DNA from: Salvator merianae
Taxonomy: Eukaryota; Chordata; Lepidosauria; Squamata; Teiidae
Assembly: GCA_003586115.2 (NCBI GenBank)
Contig: QVOM02000112.1
Location: forward strand, 51,334,212 to 51,398,211
Length of the DNA: 64,000 nt
Direction: 5' to 3'
In this document: in pieces, positions 13,701 through 25,700 of the stretch
How positions within the stretch are numbered: position 1 is the stretch's first letter
Layout of the letters: each line of letters starts with the position of its first letter
Program-made: the position numbers and the translations under genes
The notes under the pieces: model-generated
The model's input: the letters and a program-made list of their open reading frames with translations, nothing else
Told to the model about the DNA's origin: nothing
Databases searched by the model: none

Positions 13701-16700
13701 CAGGATTGCTGAGTGGGTTGCCTGCTTGCATACATATGATACCTGTGCTTAAGCAACTGTACTGATTTCCAGTTAGATATCAGGTTAGATTCAAGGTTCC
13801 ATCTTTGACACATAAAGAAGTTGGGATCACTGACAGATCTTCTTCCCTCTTGCAGAACTGAATCTGAAACTCACTAAGATCATCAGGGAGGTCATGCTAC
13901 AGGTTATTCCAAATTGTTGTGTGTCATCTTGCAGTTTTCTACAGCCAGACCTCATTCTTAGACTGTGGTCCAAACCTAAATTAGGGTCCAACATAGCTGC
14001 CATTTAGAAGACAAAAAGGCCATTGTACCTCTAAGCCTTGTATTTGGAGGGGAATCAGTAACAAGCCCTGGAAGAAAAACATGTGGATGGCCTGTGCCTT
14101 ACCATGGGCCATTCCTGATTTCCATATTCAGGGGTTATTAAACTTTGCAAAGACTGATGGACATCACACTTTATTCACCACCTGGTTTTCTTCAAATGAG
14201 AAACTGAAGAATCTGGTGGTAGTTCTGGAGTAGTAACTTCACCAATAAAGGAAGATCTATTCTGCAATATGTCTTTCAACACCATGGCAGCAACTGGATA
14301 GCTGTGATCTCAGCTGGATCAGAGACAGGAGGCCTAGTATCCCCTCCAAACAGATTACACCTTGTAGTGGGTTGCAGCCTCTGTAATTCTTGTAACTGTA
14401 GAATAAAAGTTCCACAGCTGCAAAGTTTCCGTTTATGCCATTTTTGCAGCAGATTGAAAATGGTCCCCAAATCAGTTACTTTTGGTCCTAAGGGAAAACG
14501 GCACAGAAGGAAATTGGCTTGTTATTTCACCTCCTCTCTCCTTTGTCACTCCACATGGAGGAGGCCAATAAGGCACTTGACAGACCATCTACTTTAGGCC
14601 TTGTGGGCACAATTTATATTAAAGCCATCACTAATAAGATGTGGATATGTATAAACTGTAGGCAAGAGACCATGGATTTCAGAATACAAAAGAGATGCAA
14701 ACTGGAGACGAAGAAGGAGGAGCAGCAGCAGCAGCAACTGCAGAGACTACACCTGGAGACTGCAGAGTGAAATCATGCTGTACATCATCTGGGTAACACA
14801 AAAGCAGTGTCGAAAATTATGGAATGGATTGTTTCTGTAGTTGTCATGAATACACAGCTGTAAAAAAAGGAAAAGGGAAAAAAGACTGTTAAAGCAAACA
14901 TTAAGGCCGTGTCTCCACTTACTGGGTGGAGTACCGGTTAAACGTCTTTGGCTGCCATGTTTCCACTTGTGGCAGCAGACAGTGCCTTGTGGCAATTGCA
15001 CGGTACCATTAGTGGTCACAGTTGCCATCTGAGGTGCCATTTTGTGACGGTGCAATTTCACTTCCCTCAGTGGTAGCCCCTTAAAGCTCCACTCTGAAGA
15101 AAACCTCCTCACTCCGAAGTGGAGACACCTTTGTTGGGTAGCGATCACGACAGTTCCTCCACCTGCCCCAAATGCCGTTGCCTCCATTTTCAAATGGAGA
15201 AGCAGCCAAAGGACCAATAGATGTGCTTCTGTGTTATGTCTATACTACTTATTTTCTGAGACTTGTATTCTAAGTCTTCCTGTGCTTGTATTGTATAACT
15301 ATAAATTTATAAGATAACATTGTTTTATGGGAAAAAATAAATAAAGAATGCTGATTATTCTTCCAGCAGGTTTTATTTTATTTTGCTGTTGCCATCTATT
15401 TTGTTTCTTTTCTGCGCTGTGGTTACTCAACACATCACATTCACTGTTTTTTTTGACAATGTGACCTCAGGGGTGTTGCAGGTGAATGCAAACAGCACGG
15501 GGAATTAAAAAACTTGCTTCAGGGACAGATGGCCAAAGCCCCCCTTGAAGGATACGTGAAAGTACAAAGTGACACCCGTGAAGCCACTTCCAAGTTCACA
15601 AACTGATTTGACTAGATAAATCTCCTGGAGATTTATCCAGAATCCTGGAAAGCTAGGTTGTAGGAAGCTCCTTTCACACTTGTTGCCAATAGTGCTAAGC
15701 TGCATAAAGACCTTCGGCTAGAGGCAGGATAAAAATGCAAACAAAGAAACAAATAAATACAGCCCTAGGATGGAACTTTTGAGGCACAAGAAACGGGAGC
15801 CATTTAATGACCCAAGTGGGAGTGCAAAAAAGTGAAGACTCTGTCCAAACAGAAGGTTTCGTGGGGACACTGCTGAAGATGCCTGCATTTTGCACTGATT
15901 TTGCAGGATAGTGGGAAGTGCCCTGTGTCAGCAACAGCTTGCTCTGAAAGTTTCCAGAAACCTGTACAAAGCTTTATTCTGTTCTTGCGCCATTTGACAG
16001 AAGCTGAATGACTTCCTTCATTTCAAAGGAAACTAGTAGGAACGTGTATTATTTCATTTTACAGCATTTTTATTTATGATGTTCATATAGCTGGCCAGTA
16101 AATGGAAGTTCTTCGTGTGCCTGAGGGCACCTGAGAAGCGATTGTTAACTGTTGGAGCTATCTCTCATTCCAGACAACAACAGCAGAGATAACTGTAGCA
16201 GCTGGAAAATCTCCCAGAGCCCTAAGGAATTCATTAGAATCCATCAGTCTCTGGGGGTGAACCCATTTAATAGCCCCCTCCCCCCCCAATCTGCAAGCGG
16301 GGAAAAAACTCAATCTCAACAGGTTGGACACAGGGGAAGTTGTTCTGCTCATGCCCTGCTTCTGGGCTTCCATATGCAACTTATTAGCCACTGTGAGAAG
16401 AGGCTACAGGACTACCTGGCCCACTGGTCCAATTAATCATTTCTTATGCTCTTACTCAGCTAAAACACATTTGAAAGGGGATTCTGGAGCAAAAGGGGGT
16501 ACATTATGGGCCTGTTCGCACTTTAGTGCTATTGAGTGATCGGACACTCACCGCTGGATAATTCCGTGGCCACTGTTGTGGCAGAGTGACCAGCATTTGC
16601 ACTGTGGGTGCTGGAAGCCCATTTCTGGGTTATTCCAGCCCTTGCAGTGCAGACAGCTGCCACACCACAGGGACTATTCTACCTTGGAATGTTCGGATTC

Positions 16701-19700
16701 GAACTTTCCAAGGTAGAAGGTGAGAAAAGGCCCAACCTTCCCTGAAACTTAAGATCCTTGTTTTAATCTGGTAACTGGTTAAAGAAACAGGAAACTTCCA
16801 GTGTAACATACATTCAATATTTTTGCACATCTGTGACTGAGTCTGCAACCACAAGCAGTGTTGCGGGTGACTGAGGGTTATAAGCAGGATGGGGGAGATA
16901 AAAGCTGGGTAGTGGCTGTGTGGCTGCAGATGCTTTTGGGGGAAACAGATTAACTTGAGTGATTTCAGTCTGGTTCAGGCCTGGCTGTGGGACAGAATCA
17001 CCCTGATAAATGACCTCCAGGAGGAGAGAGAAAGAGGGAGTGTAAACTCCATTGATTCTGCTTGATCTCTTATTAGCAAAAAGTGCCTAATACCAGCTTT
17101 GGCTTGTGCTAGGCCACTGTGGTCCATGCCCTGGCAACTTCACATCTGGATTATTGTAATGTGCTCTGTGTGCAAGTACCTTGTACTTGGCCTGAAAGCT
17201 GCAACTGACGCAAAATGCAGCAAACATATAATGCTTGTGCTTAAGTAGTTCCACTAATTGCCAGTCCATTGATGGGACAGATTCAAGTTCTTGTGGCATA
17301 TAAGGCCCTGAACAACTTGGGACCAGGGTACTTGCTACATCCTCTTCCCAGATGTAGACCATTAAAATAATTGTGATCATCTGGGAAGTCTGCTGTGACA
17401 ACCACCAATAACTGAAAGTCATCTTGTCTGTGGTGGTGCCCATACTCTGGAATGGTCTTTGATTCAGATGTTCTTAAGTAAATACTATTTTATTTTTAGA
17501 CTCCTGTTGAAAACTTTATTCTTCCAGGCATTTCCAGCATGATTTTTTTTTCTTGCTGACCCTATTCAATTTTTAATAGTGCTTTTATATTCTGCTGTTT
17601 TTAACCACTGTTTTAAATTTTGTTTTAGCAACTTTGAGATTTTGATATAAATGTTTTAAATAAATAAATTTTAATTTTTGAAAAATAAAAGGACTTAAAA
17701 GCCCCAAACAAAATTCTCCACATGTCTTACCAGCCACCGTTTCAGTGTGATAGGATTGATGTTAAAGTCTTTCACTAGTCCTAAATCATGGTACATATGT
17801 TCTAAACAACTTAGCATCTGCAAAAAAGAAGAAAGAATAATCAGATTATTATCATGTTATAATCATTGCTGTACATTTCAATATTGCTTGTAGGTTAAGA
17901 ATCCTGAGTGTATCAAAATGCCAGTTTTGGAGATATAACACATAGGTTTAAATCTCTTGATATTCATTGGTAGATTGTAAGAACGTAAGAGGAGCCCTGC
18001 TAGATCAGTCCTGCTAGGGAAAGATTATGTTTTTGTGCTAGAAGATCAGCAATTTCACATCTGAGCTCTTTAACAACTCTTGGATGAATGCCGTCTGATC
18101 CCGGTGATTTGTTAGAATTTAGTTTATTAGGACATTCAAGGACCTACCTCTATCCAATTTAATTGTTCTGACTCTCAGTGAAAACAGAGGTAGAGAATTC
18201 ATTTAGCCTCTCCGCAATCTCCGTGTTCTCTTAATTAGTCATGGGTACAATTACAAGCAATAATAATAAATAATATATTAGGCTTTGGGAATTAAATCTG
18301 AATTATGAACTGCAGGTTCTATTTCTCTAACACTCATTGTTAAGATTTTTACTGATTTTTAATGGCGCTTTTGATATCTCTCCTCTGTGGCTGAGGTTCC
18401 CAAAGTAGCTCATATTTCTAACTCAGTCACTTCCTAGATAAAACGAGGCTGTGATCAGACACAGCAAAAAAAAAAAAGAAGAGCATTCCTGTGTGGTGTC
18501 TTACTGAAGGCTTTGAGGTGGGACACCAACCTGTCCCTCCCCCCTGTCATTAACATTCAGTGCTAGAAAAGGTGGATTAGAGAAAGTTGGGGACAGGAGG
18601 GCCATACACTGTCTCCCTGAGGTGCCTCTGAGGCACCCCTTTTGTCATATCTGATCACAGCCTAACACTCACATGCATTTTGCACCTGCCTTGCCCTAAG
18701 ACCTATTTAGCTTTCCAATTATGCTCTAAGAACAGCAGAAGCTAGTAGCAAGTGGCAACATGTCCATGAATACTTTGCTCTTGCATTTTCCATAAAGGAA
18801 TCAGAACTGGGTACCTGAAGAGTCCAGCAGTTAAAATACATGTTAAAATTTTAGAGACAAGGAAACTGATCAGACTCAAAAGGAGGCATCTGGAGCTTGA
18901 AGTGGTACAGACCTTGCAATAAGGGCTATTTTTGAATTTGGAAGGGAAAAAAGGCCATTTTAAGCTGTTTCATTCTGACAATTTTGAAGGTATGTTTTCA
19001 GCAGCTGATCAGCAGAGGATTCCTATGGGCCATTCTGGGGAGTGAAATGATTATTTAAAAATATCACCCAATTGCCAGTTCCTTTTGTGGAGTGGGCAAT
19101 AAGCAGCACCCCTTATGTACAACCGTCCAATCCACTTGGGTATCCTTAGGACAATGGGGTCTTTCATGTTTCTCAACTGTTTGCTGTGGCCAGAACACTC
19201 AAAACAACTGTTTCATGCATATAATTTGAAGACTACAGCGACAAGCCATATAATTCTCATTTTCAGGGCTGAATGCTGACTATTTGGCATTTAAGTTGAA
19301 ACCACATACACTCCCACACCATGCATTACTCAGGTAATATCTCTTTGCCTTTTTAAATGAAACATCAGGGGGGGTGGGGTGGAGGAGAGAGAGGGAATCA
19401 GGCCTTCTAACACCTAACTCACTTTAAAGAAAGCCCTTACGTTGCTGCCTTTCATTGAGATGATGCAACAGGCCTGTGAATAATATTCTATTAAATATAT
19501 ACCCCAAAGCGCGGAAAAAAAGGGTTGGCATAATTGAAGCATCTCATATAGCCTTTCAACAATCAAAGAGTGAACCCATTTGGATAATATTGGGACATCA
19601 CATCCACACCACCTTGCGCAATTTCTCTGAACATATAAACAACATATACTATTAACCATTGTTCATTTTATTATGCTTGCGTTCCCTGTTTTAATCACTA

Positions 19701-22700
19701 TTTCCTTTTAAAATCTGGTCTGAAACGGGGTGGTATTCCAGGCCCTCTCTGCACTTGCATTTGTTGTTCTTGGGTGGGGCAGGCCGCTCCACATTCAGAT
19801 GACCTGTCCCATTCCAGGCCCCACTGTTGTCTCCATGGAGCTCTTGGAGGCAACAGCAAGGCTGTGAAGGGCAGAAAATGAGTTTCAGACCTTCAGGAGC
19901 TCCAAAGGGCTGGGAATGAAAGTTCCTAGCTTCAGTGTCACTGGGGGACTCGTTTTGGTGGACTGTTTTGGTGCACCGCTGAAATGGGTACCCCAATAAT
20001 CCAGGAAAATGGAAGCATGCTTTCTGCACGCCTCTGTGACCCAGGAGCACCCTCACTGTGTAATCTACTGGTGATCCAGAACAAGGGCCTCTTGATCTGG
20101 ATCACACTCTGTTTAAAGTGACCACTGTTGAGGTTCCCATATTTACTGAGTCCAGCATTTAAACAACATCATCTTTAGGATTTTAAGTAGTTCAGCTGGA
20201 ATGTTGTTGGTAATGTTTCCCAAGGCTCACTTGACTTCCCACTCTGGCCCTTTCTGCACTTACTTGCAGTAAGTTGGGATCAGTGCACCCAGAATAACCC
20301 AGTCCACTGATCCTGACCACAGGGAGGTCCAACGGGACTGATCTGGATCAGTCCATGGTGCATCATCATGCCCCACAATGAATGTGCTTTGAGGCACGAA
20401 ACAGAACCATCGGAAGCCTTGGAAGCCTCTGGGGACAGCATTTCAGGGCATGCTTTGGTGCACTACTGAAATCGTTCCCCCATAATCTCAAATACGGAGG
20501 CATGCTTCTGCATTGCAAGCCTCCTTGTTTGGGATTGGGGCATGATGGTCTGCCCAACAGTAACAATTAAATGTGACTATTGGCGATCCCGATCAGGGAC
20601 TTCCTAATCAGGATCATACACCACATAAAGCAGACAGTGCGTTCCAGGGAGGGCGTGGTCACATAGATCCATGTAAATGTAGAAATCTACGTGACCTAGA
20701 ACTTTACTACGTGAGCCCATAATCCTGATTAAGGGCTTGTGCAGAAAGGTCCTCTGTCTGGCTCTAGGTTAGTGCCACACCATCGTGATTATTAGTGATA
20801 TTCTTCTATAGTTCTTCTGTGTATTCTTGTCACCTCTTCTTATTCTCTTCTACTTCTGTTGGGTCCCTACAATTTTTGTCTCTTATCATGCACATTTTTG
20901 ATTAAATGTTCCCATGATATCTCCAGTTTTCTTGAAGAGCTCTTTTGACTTTCCCATTCTATTGTTTTCTTCCATTTCTTTGCATTGTTTCTCTTGTAAA
21001 CTTTGGCAACTAGAATGACATTGGTGAATGAGATGAAACAGCTCCATCAACCAGGCATATCTTAAAAATAAATTACTTTCCCCACGATGGTATTCTATGA
21101 GCAATGTTTGTAAACTGCTTATCTCTACTGTGGACTCATTATAAAGTTATATTGGTTCAGAAAAATATGTAAGAGAAACTGCACTAACCTACCAGGCCTT
21201 ATATATAAATTACATTTAAAATAATAGGCACACTTTTCTATAGTTATTGCATAGTACAATGATAGGATTATTTGAAATCAACATTTTATGCAGACTTGTA
21301 TAAATCATATTTCCAGTTTGCAAAAGAAAGGCAAAACAATAGGCTGAGTATAATGAAATGATTCACCTAGAGAAACAGTAGTTGGACTGAAAATGCATTC
21401 TGAAAACCAAATATATTTCACATGTGGAAAAAAAAGATGAACTGAGAGCATAGTGCACTGATTCAACCAGGTTCAAACCTTAATGTTCCTGTTTTCTCCA
21501 TTCCGAGCACTGATTTGCTTTTGAGATATCAAAGTTGTTCTTATGTAAAAAGACACGGCATTTTCCAAACAATTTTTCTGTTCTTCTTAGTTCTACTTCC
21601 TAGCATTTCCCAAGCTACATTAATTTACCAAATAATTACCCCTTTGAAGACCCTAATGAATTAAATGATACATTTTTGAACCAGTTCCAACAGCATCCGC
21701 TTCTCGCTTCCACTCCTCAAATCCTGGCATCTATGGAAAGGAGAATTAAAAACTTGTTTCCATAAGGATATTGTTACCTCATTTGGCTCCCATAGCCAGA
21801 CGTCAAACGTTGGTTTTCTAAGAGCTTCTGTTGTCTCCTGAGAAAGCATGTACTGTGGAAAAAATAAGCTAATGTTAATAAAGAACAGTACTTTTATCAA
21901 TAACCCTTACCTTTATTTTTAGATGAGCCATTTAGAGGATTCAGCCTATATTTCCCTCTTACTAAGGCAGAACACCCACTACAGCACTCATGGGAACATG
22001 CATGCCTACCAATGCTTTTTCCAGTGCTCCAAAGTGAAGCTAAGCCCACTGAAACAAATTGGCCATCTGAGAAGTTTACTATCTGTTTTCTATGCTCATA
22101 GCAGTTTCTTCTCATTCTTTAGTCACTGTTTTGACATCTTCTTATGACAACTTCTGCACAGAGAGCTCTGGGGTGTCCTGTGGAGACTGTTCCTCAGTGA
22201 TTATGCCGGGAAAGGAGCAAGGCACTGCAGGGTGGCTGCCCTGGGCCAAAGCTGAAAGGATACTGAGCTGTGGATGTGTCTGATGGTGGAAGGCCAAAGC
22301 TGTGAAGAACAATATCACATCTCTAGTCTATCTGGCCAAAGCTGCAGGTCAGGGGAAGTTCTGCAGCATACCTAGAAATGGTCGCAGAAGTGGGCCATTT
22401 CTGGGCCCTGCAAAAATGTTGCCACTATCTGGTCACCTGATGGCAACTGGAACTGATTCCCAGCAGGGAACGCACAGGAAACCACTTTGAAGTTGTTTCC
22501 CTCTGGAGTGCTCCCGGACTCAGTTTTTGTACCTGGGAGTGCTCCAGGTGAAACGCCTATGCAGCCATGGCTCCCAGGGAATGATCTGGTGGGCAGATCC
22601 AGCATTTCCTGGCTTCGGTTGCATGGTAATGTGTTGACACCATTCCTCCTTTTAGTGCTAAGCAGAAGGAACAAGGAAGACATTTCAGTTTGGACCCAAG

Positions 22701-25700
22701 TGTTATGATCTTTTCTATGCCCCATGGCAGCCATTGTGTAACTGGCATCTACAAAGCTTTCTAAAAAATGCATACGACCCATTGGCCCAGAAAAAATTAG
22801 GAATGTCTTTGTTTCCAGGCATCAAGCAACAACTCTTGAACACTGAAACAAAAACACATGAATGAGTTTGTGCAGTGTGTTCACAGTAAGGCAACCTCAG
22901 GAAACTCCAGAAATATAGGCAAAAGTTGCTTTATGTATTTTTTTTTTAATGCAGGTGCATGAATTTGAAGGGCTCTGTGTTGAGATTATGATATGGTATT
23001 TACGAGTGGGAAAATGTATAGGGTCACCACTCTGGAAGAAGATAACAGCAAATGTAGTCACCAGGTTCCGATGTGACAGTATCCTACCAAACAACATCAG
23101 TGCAGAGATGCCAGATTTCCCCTTATTTTGTAGTCTCATTAGCTTGACGCTCCAATATTTTCTATGTCTGTGAGTTCCTCATGCATGCACAATGCTTAGA
23201 TTCTGATTCGGTTGCCTAGGCTCACTCAGGGAGAATTATGGTTGCCTGAACATCAAAATGGCAAATGCAAGTGTAAAGACATGTACATTGGAGCAAAAAA
23301 TCATAATTATACACACAGATTAGTAGAATCTGAGCTGGCTGTGACTGACAGGGAAATCCTGGTGTAAAGAAACATAGTTTAAAGAAAATGTCAACCTAGT
23401 GTGCCTGAATGAAAAAAAAAAAGTATGTTAGGGATAATAAGGTGTTGTACTGAAAATAAATCTGCCAATCTCACAATTCATTTATATAAATAAATGGTGC
23501 AACTAAACCAAGAATAATGTGTTCAGTTTTACTTTCCACAGATCAAAAAAGATACAGTGGAGTTAGAAAAGATTCAGAAGAGGGTGACTTGAGTCCTAGC
23601 TACCCACAATTTATACCTCTCACTGAATTAGTTTCCACAGTGAAGAGATCATACCTAAATGTGTGGTCATGTAACTAATGTGCAGTATTTACCTCCAAAT
23701 CCACATTTTATGTAGAGTGCTTTTTTTCTATACAGAAGGCACATTGCTGCTTCCAAAGCGAGCTTTTTGAGAAGTGTGCCCATATTCTGCATTTGCAGAG
23801 GCAGGTCTTGGGTATTCCAGGGGAGTGTTAGAGGACTTTTCCCCTGACCGAGGCAACTAGTCAGAGAGTGGGAGTTAAGTCCCTTAGCAGGGGGTTCTGC
23901 CTTTTTGTTTTCTTTTTCTTTTGCAAAATTGCACAAGAGCACTTTAGGGAAATTAAGACCTGTCAAATGAATGCTTTAACATTAAAATTTCCTGGCATAA
24001 TGGCTCTGTTAATGCTGTTTCTGCTCTTTTCCAAATTGTTCTTTGATTAAAGAGGTCAGGGCACTGAAGGGGAGGAAAAGGTCCTGTCCACAGGGTTTAC
24101 AGCATTGTGCAGGAACTCTGATAAGGAGCTTTTGGTGTGCCCAGTGGTGTGTTTCCCACACCTGAGTGTTGGCGCTGCTGCTGCACAGCGACACTCCTCC
24201 ACAATTGAAACAGTGCTAGTATAACTACTTAAACAAATTAAGAATCAATATTAACCCGTCCCAGTGGGGATGATGGTCACTTTGAGAAGCATTTATAAGC
24301 AATTAGTGCTTTCTATTTGTACCACATTTTAAAATTTCTTACTGTATATACCTATATCCTGGTGGATTTTATCTTCACCCGCTCAAGCCACTGAGGAAGA
24401 CTTTTCTTGTCAAGACATATTTGGCTGAGCTGTACAAGACAACAACCAGTCACAGCTTTGGAAAAGCTATCTGTTTCTTCTGGCATTTGAATACTGCATA
24501 CCCTTGATGTGAGGATTTTTATTTTGGACATCTGAAATTGTTTTGTATATGAACTGTCAATATTTAAGGAATTGGTACCTGAAGATTCACAGCCAAACAC
24601 TATCTTTTGTATGTAATAATCTGTGATGGTCTGCTTGGACTATTTTATCTTAATTGTGGGCCTTTAAGCATTTACCTTAGATCCAGATTAGATGCAGAGT
24701 AGTCCTCTTCAGGGCTTCTTGTTTGTATACTGATGTGGACTACAGAAACCATGCCCCTTGCTAGTACACTCCTGCTACTTGGCTCCTGATCCAAATTACT
24801 GGTGTACCTGATTGGACAGGTCTACCAGTGTACTAGCTGGTGGTAATCCATATCATGGAGACATGCAGAAAGTGCCGCCTCCATTTTCTGGTTTACTGGG
24901 GCACACATTTCAGTGGCACAAGAAGACGGATCACTGAAATGAGTCCCCTACGGGCTCTGAAACCAGCTCTGAAGCTCACACAAGCTTCAGGGCCCGTGCA
25001 AAGGCTAGACCAGAACAGCCATTGCAGTGCAGGTGTTGTTCTGGTCCAAGCGTTTCCTTAATCTGAACCAGAGGATGTTTCTTGTTCCAGACTGGCTGAT
25101 CAGGATCTAGGCAGGTAAGTGCAGAAATGTCCTGTGTATTGTATATTTTTATTAATTGTTTTCAAACAGGCAGGGTGTTTGGTTGAAATGCAAACCTACT
25201 AAACATCCCTGGTTCGATACAAAGAGCATTCAAACGGGGTGATTCGACCCCGGTTGTTTTTTTTTTTTTTTTGAACAACCATTTCTTTGGTTTGATTTTG
25301 AACTTCCTTTTCAAACAGGCAGGGTATTTGGTTCAAACCTGAGTCTATCGATCACACCCTGTTCAATTCGAACCTGTTTGACACATCTTTAATTGGAACC
25401 TTATATTTGATCTCTCCAAACTGCATTTTGATAAGCAAGGAATCAAAACACAGTTCAGAGAAATCCACCCTGCCAGCCCGGAAGCTGCAGAATTAAAGTT
25501 CTACAGCTGTGAGGTTTTCAGGGGTTGGGTCTTTCTGTGCCAAATCAGAAATGGCCCAGAAAATTGGCCATTTGTGGTCCAACATGAAAAGAAGCCCCCT
25601 GCAAACCAGGAGGAAAAAGTGGCTGCTAGATAGCCAGCTGCCTCTAGAGTTGGATCATTCTCCTTGTAGGTATGTTGACTTATGGGACAGGTGGAGCAGC

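Larger units (their letters stand above)
12266..14752. other. PDE9A intron
   Basis: Contains L2-derived coding fragments around 12630-12720 and 13586-13860 and a long foldback element (13366-13580). The 14276-14597 open stretches overlap on opposite strands and are not recognised. Confidence 0.65.
14858..17730. other. PDE9A intron
   Basis: Contains a dispersed repeat beginning TTAAGGCCGTGTCTCCACTT (14902 to about 15215), a TIR element (16508-16733) and an L2 tail (17080-17665). The stretch 15300-16500 shows nothing recognisable. Confidence 0.65.
17818..21777. other. PDE9A intron
   Basis: Contains a CR1 fragment (17976-18240) and two TIR-bounded repeats (about 19739-20115 and 20247-20755). 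The stretches 18250-19700 and 20760-21777 show nothing I recognise. Confidence 0.65.

Noticed and set aside
22372..22782. 136-codon minus-strand frame with overlapping open frames on plus
   Set aside because: Open on several frames with no domain, splice borders or conservation evidence; likely chance in a locally GC-rich stretch.
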